DNA from: a virus
Reading direction: 5' to 3' (one strand)
DNA length: 25,588 nucleotides
Virus record (IMG/VR): IMGVR_UViG_3300031963_006913
Coordinates: 1-25,588 of that record
The notes beneath the pieces were generated by a model. The model did no database searches, was not told the DNA's origin, and saw only the letters and a program-made list of their open reading frames with translations. Position 1 is the first letter of the stretch, and every line of letters starts with the position of its first letter. Below are positions 1 through 6,712 of the stretch, one piece after another. The translations under genes were made by a program, and so were the position numbers.

Positions 1-2
1 CT

Positions 3-188
3 CTAAAAACTGCCGTAGAAGCTACCGAGAAGGCCATTGCTCATGCAGTCGCAGTTGAGCGCGAAGAACTTGAAAAAGAGTTACTCAAACTGAAGCGCAA
101 TGTCGTAGCCCCCAGAGACTACACCCAAGGTCGTTGGGATCTGATCGGAGAGTTTCAGGACATCATCCGAGCAAGGGGGAAGAAGTGA
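3..188 (+). CDS. C-terminal end of a coiled-coil protein (5' end outside window)
   Basis: This frame is open from the left edge and stops at TGA 186-188, giving the last 61 residues of a protein whose start lies outside the window. The visible part opens with an Ala/Glu/Lys/Leu-rich stretch with heptad-like spacing, including EREELEKELLKLKR, which suggests a coiled coil. It ends in a basic tail after GRWDLIGEFQDIIRARGKK. I do not recognise the family. The stop overlaps the GTG start of the next gene (GTGA at 185-188), so the two are probably translationally coupled members of one phage operon. The frame is supported by the coupling and by plausible amino-acid composition, but no function can be given. 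Confidence 0.6.
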   Translation, partial: LKTAVEATEKAIAHAVAVEREELEKELLKLKRNVVAPRDYTQGRWDLIGEFQDIIRARGKK

Positions 189-379
189 CCCGCACCGATA
201 GCACCCGCACCGCGACGGTCGATCAGGACTACTACTGGCGGCCGATGTCTTCGTGCCCGGTGGGGAGCAAGGTGCAATTGCTGGGGCAAGGCGGTGTCGC
301 GGCCTACGGGAAGTGGAACGGTAAAGACAATTTCTGGATGGGCTGGGCACCGCTGCCGAAGATCAGGAGAGAAGAATGA
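185..379 (+). CDS. Small Trp-rich phage protein (DUF551-like)
   Basis: This is a 64-residue protein. I chose GTG 185 over the ATG at 134 because a strong Shine-Dalgarno-like run (AAGGGGGAAG) sits just upstream and the GTGA overlap with the preceding gene is typical of phage coupling. The ATG at 134 would bury the N-terminus in the previous gene. The C-terminal part reads KWNGKDNFWMGWAPLPKIR. It resembles the GW-x-PLP segment of small DUF551-type proteins, which are common in phage accessory regions and have no known function. The stop TGA 377-379 overlaps the ATG of the zinc-ribbon gene that follows. The family assignment is tentative; the gene itself is well supported by context. Confidence 0.65.
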   Translation: MTRTDSTRTATVDQDYYWRPMSSCPVGSKVQLLGQGGVAAYGKWNGKDNFWMGWAPLPKIRREE

Positions 380-558
380 GCGCCTGCCCATCCTGCAACA
401 CATGGAACAGCCGCGTGCTCGACACTCGCAAGAGCAACGAGACAGGCTGGTATGTCCGCCGCCGGGAGTGCTACGGGTGCAAGCACCGCTGGGTGACTTA
501 CGAGGTGCCCGCCGAAGATGTACAGCAGGCAACCAATGACCCGCCGAGCGAGACCTGA
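376..558 (+). CDS. NrdR-like zinc-ribbon protein
   Basis: This 60-residue protein has two CxxC pairs (C4/C7 and C32/C35). The spacing and surrounding residues match the N-terminal zinc ribbon of NrdR: a CPxC start, VLDTR at 14-18, RRREC before the second pair and RWVTYE after it. Bacterial NrdR is a repressor of ribonucleotide reductase genes and has this ribbon followed by an ATP-cone domain. Here the ATP cone is absent and the protein ends about 17 residues after the ribbon. It could be a small DNA-binding protein acting on nucleotide metabolism or on phage genes, but that is inference. The start overlaps the previous stop (ATGA), consistent with coupled translation. Confidence 0.75.
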   Translation: MSACPSCNTWNSRVLDTRKSNETGWYVRRRECYGCKHRWVTYEVPAEDVQQATNDPPSET

Positions 559-871
559 TGCCGACTTCGTGGCCGTGCAAGCCGCGAGGATGCACGCCCT
601 GCTGCGCGAGCGCGCGGCGGTGCCGAGGGAAGAACTGGAGTATCTTGTCGAGCGGGTCGCCAAGTTGCGCGACGAGCGCCTGCAGGCTGCGGTGGCCGGC
701 CTGATCGGCTGGGGCGACGACGAGCGCGCCGAGATCGAGACCTTCGTGGCGATTGCCATCGAGGTCATGAAAGCCACCAGCGTCAGCCGCCTGCGTGCGG
801 CGGCGCGGACAGTCGAGTTGAGGTATTACGCGCAAGAGATGCGCAAGGAGCAGAATGATGAGCGCGAATGA
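536..871 (+). CDS. Helical hypothetical phage protein
   Basis: The product is 111 residues from ATG 536. A longer form from ATG 518 is possible, but 536 has an AGCAGG motif at a better distance. The protein is rich in Arg, Glu, Ala and Leu and appears to be almost entirely alpha-helical, with segments such as EELEYLVERVAKLRDERLQ. No catalytic motif is recognisable. It overlaps the end of the zinc-ribbon gene by 23 bases, and its TGA at 869-871 lies inside the following DUF3310 gene. The GC-rich codon use matches the polymerase and helicase genes and differs from the more AT-rich gene that follows. Function unknown. Confidence 0.65.
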   Translation: MTRRARPDADFVAVQAARMHALLRERAAVPREELEYLVERVAKLRDERLQAAVAGLIGWGDDERAEIETFVAIAIEVMKATSVSRLRAAARTVELRYYAQEMRKEQNDERE

Positions 872-1094
872 TATACAGGTTGCTGGCGGTCACTACAAAC
901 AATTCAAGTACCAGACGTGGGACGTAATTAACGACTGGGGATTAGGGTTCTTTGACGGGAATGCTGTCAAGTACCTTTCGCGTTGGCAGCACAAAGGAGG
1001 TATTGACGATCTCCGAAAAGCCAAACACTACATTGAGAAGTTGATTGAACTGGAGACAGCGCCCAGCGAATCAACTCAACCAGAACACCGGTAG
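855..1094 (+). CDS. DUF3310 family protein
   Basis: The 79-residue product matches the DUF3310 pattern: HYK near residue 13, WDVINDWGLGFFDGNAVKYL, then RWQHKGGIDDLRKAKHYIEKLIE. DUF3310 proteins are widespread in phages and are sometimes labelled nucleotide kinases, but no P-loop is visible here, so I do not assign that activity. An AAGGAG at 845-850 precedes two adjacent ATG codons at 855 and 858; the second has the more usual spacing (7 bases), so the true start may be 858. Base composition is clearly more AT-rich than the preceding gene, suggesting a separate origin. The gene overlaps its upstream neighbour by 17 bases. Confidence 0.85.
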   Translation: MMSANDIQVAGGHYKQFKYQTWDVINDWGLGFFDGNAVKYLSRWQHKGGIDDLRKAKHYIEKLIELETAPSESTQPEHR

Positions 1095-1146
1095 GCATGG
1101 TGAGAGCGCGGCGCTGCGGGGGCTTGCAGATCTGAACGCTCGTCGC

Positions 1147-1185
1147 GGTAGCTAGTTAGCCTACGTCGCTTTGCAGCTAGCTACC
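1147..1185. promoter_or_regulatory. Inverted repeat in the 1095-1239 gap
   Basis: A perfect 9-base inverted repeat (GGTAGCTAG at 1147-1155, CTAGCTACC at 1177-1185) encloses 21 bases. No T-run follows, so it does not look like an intrinsic terminator. It may be a regulatory or RNA-processing hairpin between the accessory genes and the nuclease/polymerase block. No convincing promoter was seen in this gap. Confidence 0.5.
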
Positions 1186-1199
1186 ACCTGAACCGCGAA

Positions 1200-1229
1200 T
1201 CGGGGGCGCGGAATCTGCATCTCCCCCGA
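1200..1229. promoter_or_regulatory. GC-rich hairpin just upstream of the VRR-NUC start
   Basis: TCGGGGG (1200-1206) and CCCCCGA (1223-1229) form a 7-base GC-rich stem with a 16-base loop. It ends 10 bases before ATG 1240, where no Shine-Dalgarno sequence is visible. It could affect translation initiation of the nuclease frame or RNA stability. Its role is inference. Confidence 0.45.
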
Positions 1230-1239
1230 ACCTACACAC

Positions 1240-3840
1240 ATGGCTGCTACACCAGAAGCTAAAGTAAAGCGGCGTATTCGCGACGTGCTGACAAAGCACG
1301 CAGCCTATTACGCCATGCCCATAGGTACAGGGTACGGCAAGTCAGGCACACCTGATTTTCTGATATGCTATCTCGGCTTCTTCGTTGCAGTAGAAGCCAA
1401 AGCAGGCAAGGGCACCACGACAGCGCTACAAAGAAAAGCGCTTGATGACATCGCTGCTGCAGGCGGCGTGTCTTTGGTAATCAATGAAGACAATCTCCAC
1501 GAATTGGAAGAGGTGCTCGATGCAATCCGAAGAAGAAAAGAGAATGGAGGATGTGCACCTGCTGGCGCTGGTGCACCAGACGCTGCGCATGCAGCCCGAG
1601 GCGCTTCAGGAGTTCCAGTTGATACTGCGTCAGCTGGTGAATTGCTACCTTCAGTCAGACGACTCGAAAGTGCTAGCGCTGTTCATGCTGCACGAAATCG
1701 AGGAGGAGCAACTGCACGTCAGACCACTCCACCACACGGACGGGGCGGCGGCGCTGGCGATGCTTCGAGCCGCGACACAAGCGTACGGCATGGCGATGAT
1801 GGACGAACAAAAGATGACCGCACATTAAAGGTGAACAACATGGGTGCTCCTTTCAAACAGATTCTGACACTCGACTTTGAGACCAAGTGGGACTCGAAGA
1901 ACGGATACACGATCCGCCGCATGACCACGGAGGAGTACATACGGGATAAACGCTTCGGCGCTTGGGGCGTTGGGCTGCATTGGCTAGGCTCGGATGAGCC
2001 CCCGCGCTGGGTGGGCTACACTCATCTGCGCAGGGTGTTTGACGAGATTGATTGGAGCACGACTGCCGTGCTCTGTCACAACGCACAGTTCGATGTGTCT
2101 GTGCTGACTTGGGTTTACGGACACGAGCCTGCGTTCATTCTCGACACGCTGTCCATGGCCCGGGCGCTTCGAGGAATAGAGGTAGGCAACAGCTTAGCCA
2201 AGCTGGCTGAAGAATTCGGACTGCCCCCTAAGGGCAAAGCAGTGCACACCACTGACGGTAAAATGGGCGTGCTGATGCTGGAAGAGGAGAAAGAACTTGC
2301 AGAGTACTGCAAGCACGATGTCTTTCTTTGCGAAGAAATCTACAAGCGTCTGGCGGAGAACTTCCCCAAGAGCGAGCTTCGCCTGATCGACATCACGTTG
2401 AAGATGTACACACGCCCGTTGCTGGAGCTTGACCCGGACATGCTCAGTGACGCGTTGATGGAGGAGAAGGAAAGCCGCGAGGCGCTGCTGGCTATGCTGG
2501 GTGTGCCGGAGGAAGCGCTGGCTAGCAACCCGAAGTTCGCGGAGTTGCTGCGGCGTATGGGCGTCGAGCCGCCCATGAAGAAGAAGCGACCGACGCCGAC
2601 AAACCCGAACCCGACGGGCAAGACGTTCGCCTTCGCCAAGAACGACGCGATGTTCCAAGCGCTGCTCAATGGCGACAACGGCGACGTGGCGCTGCTCTGC
2701 GAGACGCGCCTGCGGGTGAAGTCCACCACCGAGCGGACGCGCGCCCAGCGCTTCATGGAGATTTCGGAACGCGGCAGACTGCCCGTGCCGCTCTCGTACT
2801 ACGGGGCCATTACGGGCCGATGGACTGCCTCCAAGGGCAGCGCCATCAACATGCAGAACCTCAAGCGCGGTTCGTTCCTGCGCAAGGCGATCATGGCTCC
2901 TGAAGGCAACGTGCTTGTGGTCGGCGACCTGTCGCAGATCGAGCCCCGTGTGCTGGGGTGGCTAGCCGACTACGACGAGATGCTGGACATCTTCAGGTCC
3001 AAGCAAGACGCCTACGCCATGTTTGGTGCGCAGATGTTTGGCATACCGGGCATGACGAAAGAGACGCACCCCGATCTTCGGCAAAGTGCGAAGTCAGCGC
3101 TGCTGGGTGCGGGCTACGGTCTAGGATGGGCATCGTTCGCTGCGCAGCTGCTGGTTGGTTTTCTGGGCGCTCCGCCGGTTCGATACGACAAAGACTTCGC
3201 CAAAAAGCTGGGTGTAACGCGTGACTACATCGAGCGCTTCGTAGACTGGGAGGACAACGTAACAGCGATGGCGGAGATCCCGCACACATGTACGGCTCAG
3301 GAGCTTCTCATCCACTGCGTGGCAGCGAAAAAGATCATTGACATTTACCGTGCAACGGCGCATCCTGTAGTGGGGCTGTGGGAGCTATGCACGCAGCTGC
3401 TGGAGAAATCGCTGTACGGCGGGCAGGAGTATCAGCACAAGTGCCTGCTGTTCAGGAAAGAACAGATCGTGTTCCCCAACGGCATGAGCATCCGATACCC
3501 CGGGCTCAAGTCGCGTAAGGTACGCAAGAAGAACCGAGTCACCACAGAGTGGGTGTACGGCGCAGATGAAACTAAGCTGTACGCTGGGAAAATTACCAAC
3601 AACATCACGCAAGGGCTGGCCCGTATCGTGATGACGGACGGCATGATTCGTACTGCTGCGCGCTATCCTATTGTAGGAACCGTGCACGACGAACAGATTG
3701 TTGTAGTACCAGAAGCCGAGAAGGCAGAAGCAAGAGATTGGATTCTTGCCATGATGGTGCAAGAGCCAAAGTACATGCCGGGGGTTCCTCTGGCAGCGGA
3801 AGTCGGCGCACACCGACGTTACGGCCTTGCAAAAGGCTAA
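1240..3840 (+). CDS. VRR-NUC nuclease frame continuous with family A DNA polymerase
   Basis: Residues 1-100 form a VRR-NUC nuclease of the PD-(D/E)XK superfamily: GTPDFLI with D39, then AVEAKAGKG with E52 and K54, and Q64. Residues about 104-200 are Ala/Gly/Arg-rich and look like an out-of-frame reading of the overlapping gene at 1520-1828. From residue 201 (ATG 1840) it is a family A polymerase. Polymerase numbering from 1840 gives exonuclease motifs DFE (D12/E14), NAQFD and YCKHD; motif A DLSQIE (D363-E368); motif B with R414, K418 and Y426-G427; and motif C HDE (616-618). All key catalytic residues are present, so 3'-5' proofreading and synthesis are expected. The polymerase is probably made as a 666-residue protein from ATG 1840, which has a good RBS; an 866-residue fusion is also possible. 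The enzyme should replicate the phage genome. Confidence 0.85.
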   Translation: MAATPEAKVKRRIRDVLTKHAAYYAMPIGTGYGKSGTPDFLICYLGFFVAVEAKAGKGTTTALQRKALDDIAAAGGVSLVINEDNLHELEEVLDAIRRRKENGGCAPAGAGAPDAAHAARGASGVPVDTASAGELLPSVRRLESASAVHAARNRGGATARQTTPPHGRGGGAGDASSRDTSVRHGDDGRTKDDRTLKVNNMGAPFKQILTLDFETKWDSKNGYTIRRMTTEEYIRDKRFGAWGVGLHWLGSDEPPRWVGYTHLRRVFDEIDWSTTAVLCHNAQFDVSVLTWVYGHEPAFILDTLSMARALRGIEVGNSLAKLAEEFGLPPKGKAVHTTDGKMGVLMLEEEKELAEYCKHDVFLCEEIYKRLAENFPKSELRLIDITLKMYTRPLLELDPDMLSDALMEEKESREALLAMLGVPEEALASNPKFAELLRRMGVEPPMKKKRPTPTNPNPTGKTFAFAKNDAMFQALLNGDNGDVALLCETRLRVKSTTERTRAQRFMEISERGRLPVPLSYYGAITGRWTASKGSAINMQNLKRGSFLRKAIMAPEGNVLVVGDLSQIEPRVLGWLADYDEMLDIFRSKQDAYAMFGAQMFGIPGMTKETHPDLRQSAKSALLGAGYGLGWASFAAQLLVGFLGAPPVRYDKDFAKKLGVTRDYIERFVDWEDNVTAMAEIPHTCTAQELLIHCVAAKKIIDIYRATAHPVVGLWELCTQLLEKSLYGGQEYQHKCLLFRKEQIVFPNGMSIRYPGLKSRKVRKKNRVTTEWVYGADETKLYAGKITNNITQGLARIVMTDGMIRTAARYPIVGTVHDEQIVVVPEAEKAEARDWILAMMVQEPKYMPGVPLAAEVGAHRRYGLAKG
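1520..1828 (+). CDS. Small helical protein overprinted on the nuclease/polymerase junction
   Basis: This 102-residue protein lies entirely within the 1240-3840 frame, in the +1 frame relative to it. It starts at ATG 1520, with GAGGTG six bases upstream, and ends at TAA 1826-1828, just before the polymerase ribosome-binding site. The sequence looks like a real helical protein, for example VHLLALVHQTLRMQPEAL and LALFMLHEIEEEQL. Its third codon positions are GC-rich like neighbouring genes, while the overlapping nuclease frame reads as low-complexity Ala/Gly/Arg. I therefore think this frame is the functional one between about 1550 and 1828. The family is not recognised. An upstream ATG at 1484 exists but has a weaker context. 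Confidence 0.7.
   Translation: MQSEEEKRMEDVHLLALVHQTLRMQPEALQEFQLILRQLVNCYLQSDDSKVLALFMLHEIEEEQLHVRPLHHTDGAAALAMLRAATQAYGMAMMDEQKMTAH
1827..1842 (+). promoter_or_regulatory. Ribosome-binding site and internal start of the DNA polymerase
   Basis: AAAGGTGA (1827-1834) lies five bases before ATG 1840 and overlaps the stop of the small gene 1520-1828. The first conserved exonuclease motif begins within 12 residues of this ATG, as expected for the true N-terminus of a phage family A polymerase. This site supports a free 666-residue polymerase instead of, or in addition to, the nuclease-polymerase fusion. Confidence 0.7.
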
Positions 3841-3856
3841 CTACAGGAGCTTCACC

Positions 3857-4165
3857 ATGACCAAAGAAGTCAAACTCATCCCCACCCCGCGCCACATCAC
3901 CGTTGGCACGTCGCGGTACACGCTGCATCTTGCCAAGTCGCATCGCCGTTACTACGGCGAGTGCTACTCGCAGATCAAGACCATCATGCTGTACACGACC
4001 CACGCAGGCCAGCCGCTGCCGCCTGCCAAGCGCAACGAGGTCTTGTGGCACGAGATCACCCACGCGGTTCTGCACGAGATGGGCAGCAACCTCAACAACG
4101 ACGAGCGCTTTGTCACGCAGTTCAGCAAGCTGCTCAGTCAAGCCATTGATACTGCGGAGTTCTAA
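3857..4165 (+). CDS. Small HExxH metallopeptidase-like protein
   Basis: This is a 102-residue protein with HEITH at residues 65-69 in the context NEVLWHEITHAVLHEMG, the zinc-binding signature of small metallopeptidases related to SprT/ImmA-type proteins. The His pair and catalytic Glu are present. A third zinc ligand would have to come from the last 30 residues (for example the Glu or Asp residues of NNDERF), but I cannot identify it with confidence. I chose ATG 3857 because AGGAG lies seven bases upstream; the in-frame ATG at 3827 overlaps the polymerase end and lacks a site. The stop overlaps the next ATG (TAATG), so it is coupled to the nuclease gene. The substrate is unknown. Confidence 0.75.
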   Translation: MTKEVKLIPTPRHITVGTSRYTLHLAKSHRRYYGECYSQIKTIMLYTTHAGQPLPPAKRNEVLWHEITHAVLHEMGSNLNNDERFVTQFSKLLSQAIDTAEF

Positions 4166-4833
4166 TGCATTGGTCGCACACGTCGCTCAAGGATTTTGAA
4201 GGCTGTCCCCGGCGCTACCACGAAGTGCGGGTGCTCAAGAAGTACCCCCGCAAGGACACACCCGCTACTATCTACGGCAACGCGGTCCACAAAGCCATCG
4301 AGCTTTACATCACCGAGAGCAAACCGTTCCCGGTGGCGTACCAAGACTGTCAAGCGCTGGCCGACGCCATGCTGTCAAAGCCCGGGCGCAAGCTGGCGGA
4401 GCACCAGATGGCCGTCAATGAGCGCCTCGAACCCTGTGACTGGTTTGCGCCTGATGCATGGGCGCGGGGGATAGCGGACATTCTTGTTGTCGACGACGAC
4501 AACCTGACCGCATGGGTTGGGGACTGGAAGACAGGCAGCAACAAGTACCCCGACAGGGACCAGCTTGTGTTGATGTCGCTGCTCGTGTTCGCCCATTTCC
4601 CCCACATCCGCAAAGTCATGTCGGCGCTTATCTTCACGCTCAAGAAAGACCTAGTGAAGATGAAGATGCACCGCGAAGAAGCGGACAAGCATTGGCAGCT
4701 GTACCGTGAACGAACCGCGTGTATCCTAGCGTGCGAGAGCAGCAACGTATGGAACCCACGGCAGTCGCCGCTGTGCGGCTGGTGCCCCGTCGATTCATGC
4801 GAACATCACCCTCAACATCACAGGAGTAGGTAA
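4165..4833 (+). CDS. PD-(D/E)XK nuclease, RecB/AddB/Cas4-like with Fe-S cysteines
   Basis: The 222-residue protein carries the marks of the RecB-type (PDDEXK_1) exonuclease fold: FEGCPRRYHE near the N-terminus, GNAVHKAIE with the conserved His around residue 42, GIADILV with the metal-binding Asp, then VGDWKTG (D-x-K) and a following QLVLM. Cys14 together with CGWCPVDSC at 204-212 reproduces the C...CxxCx5C arrangement that binds a 4Fe-4S cluster in AddB and Cas4-type nucleases. It is probably a DNA exonuclease or ssDNA-processing enzyme for recombination or replication. It sits between the metallopeptidase-like and HNH-like genes, overlapping both by one base. Length fits single-domain phage members of the family. 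Confidence 0.85.
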   Translation: MHWSHTSLKDFEGCPRRYHEVRVLKKYPRKDTPATIYGNAVHKAIELYITESKPFPVAYQDCQALADAMLSKPGRKLAEHQMAVNERLEPCDWFAPDAWARGIADILVVDDDNLTAWVGDWKTGSNKYPDRDQLVLMSLLVFAHFPHIRKVMSALIFTLKKDLVKMKMHREEADKHWQLYRERTACILACESSNVWNPRQSPLCGWCPVDSCEHHPQHHRSR

Positions 4834-5063
4834 TGCCTGAGAAGCGTGATTGGAAACACAAGTACGCGCTGCAGAAGGCCAGCGGCGAGACTGAAGACCA
4901 GATCGAGCGCCAACGCGCTCGACGGGCGTACGACAAGGCCGGCATCGACCGCTCGGGCAAAGACATCGACCACGTAAAGCCGCTGCGTGCCGGCGGCAAG
5001 AGCACGATGGCCAACACGCGGCTACGCGCCCGTAAGGCCAACCGCGCCGACAACGGGCGCTGA
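4833..5063 (+). CDS. Small HNH-like endonuclease
   Basis: This is a 76-residue basic protein. The C-terminal half, from IDHVKPLRAGG through NTRLRARKANR, fits the DH...GG...N...N pattern of compact phage HNH nucleases (D46-H47, N61, N70 region). The N-terminal half is a charged helix rich in Arg, Lys and Glu. The start ATG overlaps the previous stop (TAATG at 4831-4835) and has AGGAG about seven bases upstream. HNH proteins of this size often nick or cleave DNA during replication or packaging, but no partner is obvious here. The usual CxxC zinc pairs of larger HNH proteins are missing. Activity is therefore likely but not certain. Confidence 0.65.
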   Translation: MPEKRDWKHKYALQKASGETEDQIERQRARRAYDKAGIDRSGKDIDHVKPLRAGGKSTMANTRLRARKANRADNGR

Positions 5064-5064
5064 G

Positions 5065-6648
5065 ATGGAGATCGTTGACAACCGTGCCGTGCTGATCCGC
5101 ACGCGCACGCCGGAGAAGTACACCGTCATCCCGCGCTCCAAGGTAGTTGAGCGCCTGCCCAACGGTGGCTACACGGTGGCTGTGGCGTGGGGTCTGGATG
5201 AGATGCGCGTGCTGCGCAATCTCGGCGTGAAGGCTGCGCCCAGCCCCATCATGCGCTCCTACAACTGGCCCGGGCGCTACACCCCCATGGCGCACCAGCG
5301 GGAGACGGCGAGCTTCCTGACGCTGCACCGCAGGGGCTTCTGCTTCAACGAGCCGGGGACGGGCAAGACGCTCAGCGCTCTGTGGGCGGCGGATTACTTG
5401 ATGCTGCGCGGCGATGTGCGCAGGGTGCTCGTGCTCTGCCCCGTGTCGATCATGCACAGCGCGTGGCTGGCCGACATCAGCAACAGCGTCATTCACCGCA
5501 GCGCCATCGTGGCCCACCATCGCAAGGCCGCGCGCCGCGTAGAGATGATCCAGAGTGACTACGAGATAGTCATCACAAACTACGACGGACTGGAGATCAT
5601 CAACAAGGAAGTAGTCAATGACGGACGGTTTGACCTAGTCATCGTTGACGAAGCCAACGCTTACAAAAACCCATACACGGACCGTTGGAAAGCGCTGGCA
5701 TCTGTTCTGCGGCCTGAGACGTACTTGTGGATGATGACGGGCACGCCCGCGTCACAGTCACCTGTAGACGCCTTCGGCATGGCTAAGCTGGTCAACCCGC
5801 GCGGCGTGCCAACGCTGCTCACCGGGTGGCGCGACAAGGTCATGAACAAGGTCTCGACGTACAAGTGGGTGCCTAAGCCCAACGCTCGCGACATGGTGCA
5901 TGAAGTACTCCAGCCGGCTATTCGCTTTACGAAGAAGGAGTGCCTCGATCTGCCCCCTGTCATGACAGAGACACGCAACGTGCCAATGTCAGTGCAGCAG
6001 GCCAAGTACTACAAGATCCTCAAAGAGCAGATGCTGGTCATGGCGGCGGGCGAAGTCATCACTGCCGCCAACGCAGGCGTTGTGCTGAACAAGCTCCTTC
6101 AGATCAGCTGCGGTGCGGCCTACTCCGAGAACAGCGAAGTCATCGAGTTCGACTCTTCGCCACGCCTGAGTGTGCTGCAAGAGGTCATCGAAGAGACCGA
6201 CCGCAAGGTCATCATCTTCGCGCTGTATCTGTCCAGCATTGACACGATATCGCGGCATCTGGAGAAGTGCAACGTCAAGCACGCGCAGATTCACGGCGGC
6301 GTGAACGCGGCCAAGCGCGGGCAGATCATTGACGACTTCCAGCGCAATCCTGACACGCGCGTGCTCGTCATGCAGCCGCAGGCCACGGCGCACGGCATCA
6401 CCCTGACCGCTGCCGACACGGTGGTGTTCTACGGGCCGCTGCTGAGCGTCGAGCAGTATCTGCAGTGCATCGCCCGGGCGGACCGCAAGGGGCAAGACGC
6501 CGAGAAGGTGCGCGTGATCCACATCCAGAGCAGCCCCGTCGAGGAGCGACTGTTCAAAGCGCTCGCTGGCAAAGTGAGTGACCACTCACTGCTGGTCGCT
6601 ATGTTCGAGGAAGAGGCTAGGGCGAAAAAGCAACAGACCGCCGCTTGA
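5065..6648 (+). CDS. SNF2-family DEAD/DEAH-type DNA helicase/translocase
   Basis: The product is 527 residues from ATG 5065; an upstream in-frame ATG at 4987 lies inside the HNH gene and adds only a shadow sequence. Helicase motifs appear in order: Q-like HQRETASFL, Walker A EPGTGKT (96-102), Ia VLCPVSIM, Walker B DEAN (195-198), motif III MTGTPASQSP, then the C-terminal domain with IIFALYLSS, IHGGV, AHGITLTAADTVVFYGP (motif V) and QCIARADRKGQ (467-477, motif VI). This set is characteristic of SNF2-like ATPases such as the SMARCAL1/HepA group, which translocate on or anneal DNA. In phages such enzymes are found with replication genes and may remodel forks. The box is DEAN instead of DEAH. It begins 2 bases after the HNH stop. 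Confidence 0.9.
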   Translation: MEIVDNRAVLIRTRTPEKYTVIPRSKVVERLPNGGYTVAVAWGLDEMRVLRNLGVKAAPSPIMRSYNWPGRYTPMAHQRETASFLTLHRRGFCFNEPGTGKTLSALWAADYLMLRGDVRRVLVLCPVSIMHSAWLADISNSVIHRSAIVAHHRKAARRVEMIQSDYEIVITNYDGLEIINKEVVNDGRFDLVIVDEANAYKNPYTDRWKALASVLRPETYLWMMTGTPASQSPVDAFGMAKLVNPRGVPTLLTGWRDKVMNKVSTYKWVPKPNARDMVHEVLQPAIRFTKKECLDLPPVMTETRNVPMSVQQAKYYKILKEQMLVMAAGEVITAANAGVVLNKLLQISCGAAYSENSEVIEFDSSPRLSVLQEVIEETDRKVIIFALYLSSIDTISRHLEKCNVKHAQIHGGVNAAKRGQIIDDFQRNPDTRVLVMQPQATAHGITLTAADTVVFYGPLLSVEQYLQCIARADRKGQDAEKVRVIHIQSSPVEERLFKALAGKVSDHSLLVAMFEEEARAKKQQTAA

Positions 6649-6672
6649 CAAACGCTTTACAAACACTAGACT
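6645..6672 (+). promoter_or_regulatory. Candidate sigma70-type promoter
   Basis: A perfect -35 hexamer TTGACA (6645-6650) is followed after 16 bases by TAGACT (6667-6672), a 4 of 6 match to the -10 consensus. It overlaps the end of the SNF2 gene and precedes the coiled-coil/ssDNA-binding/HTH/primase group. It would be read by host RNA polymerase. Confidence 0.55.
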
Positions 6673-6678
6673 TGTAAA
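6656..6678. promoter_or_regulatory. Operator-like palindrome overlapping the promoter
   Basis: TTTACAA (6656-6662) and TTGTAAA (6672-6678) form a perfect 7-base inverted repeat with a 9-base centre. It lies between the -35 and -10 elements and covers the last base of the -10. This is the geometry expected for a dimeric repressor site. The HTH protein at 8219-8509 is a possible but unproven binder. Confidence 0.5.
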
Positions 6679-6680
6679 AC

Positions 6681-6697
6681 GGTCGGCGTTACCGACC
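6681..6697 (+). promoter_or_regulatory. Leader hairpin
   Basis: GGTCGG (6681-6686) and CCGACC (6692-6697) form a perfect 6-base stem with loop CGTTA, immediately before the AGGAG of the gene at 6713. No T-run follows, so it is more likely a leader structure or 5' stabiliser than a terminator. Confidence 0.5.
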
Positions 6698-6712
6698 CTT
6701 CAGGAGAGAAGA

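Noticed and set aside
4987-5064. Upstream ATG giving a 26-residue extension of the SNF2 helicase
   Set aside because: The extension is Pro/Ala/Arg-rich, lies inside the HNH-like gene in another frame, and the conserved-looking protein begins at ATG 5065.
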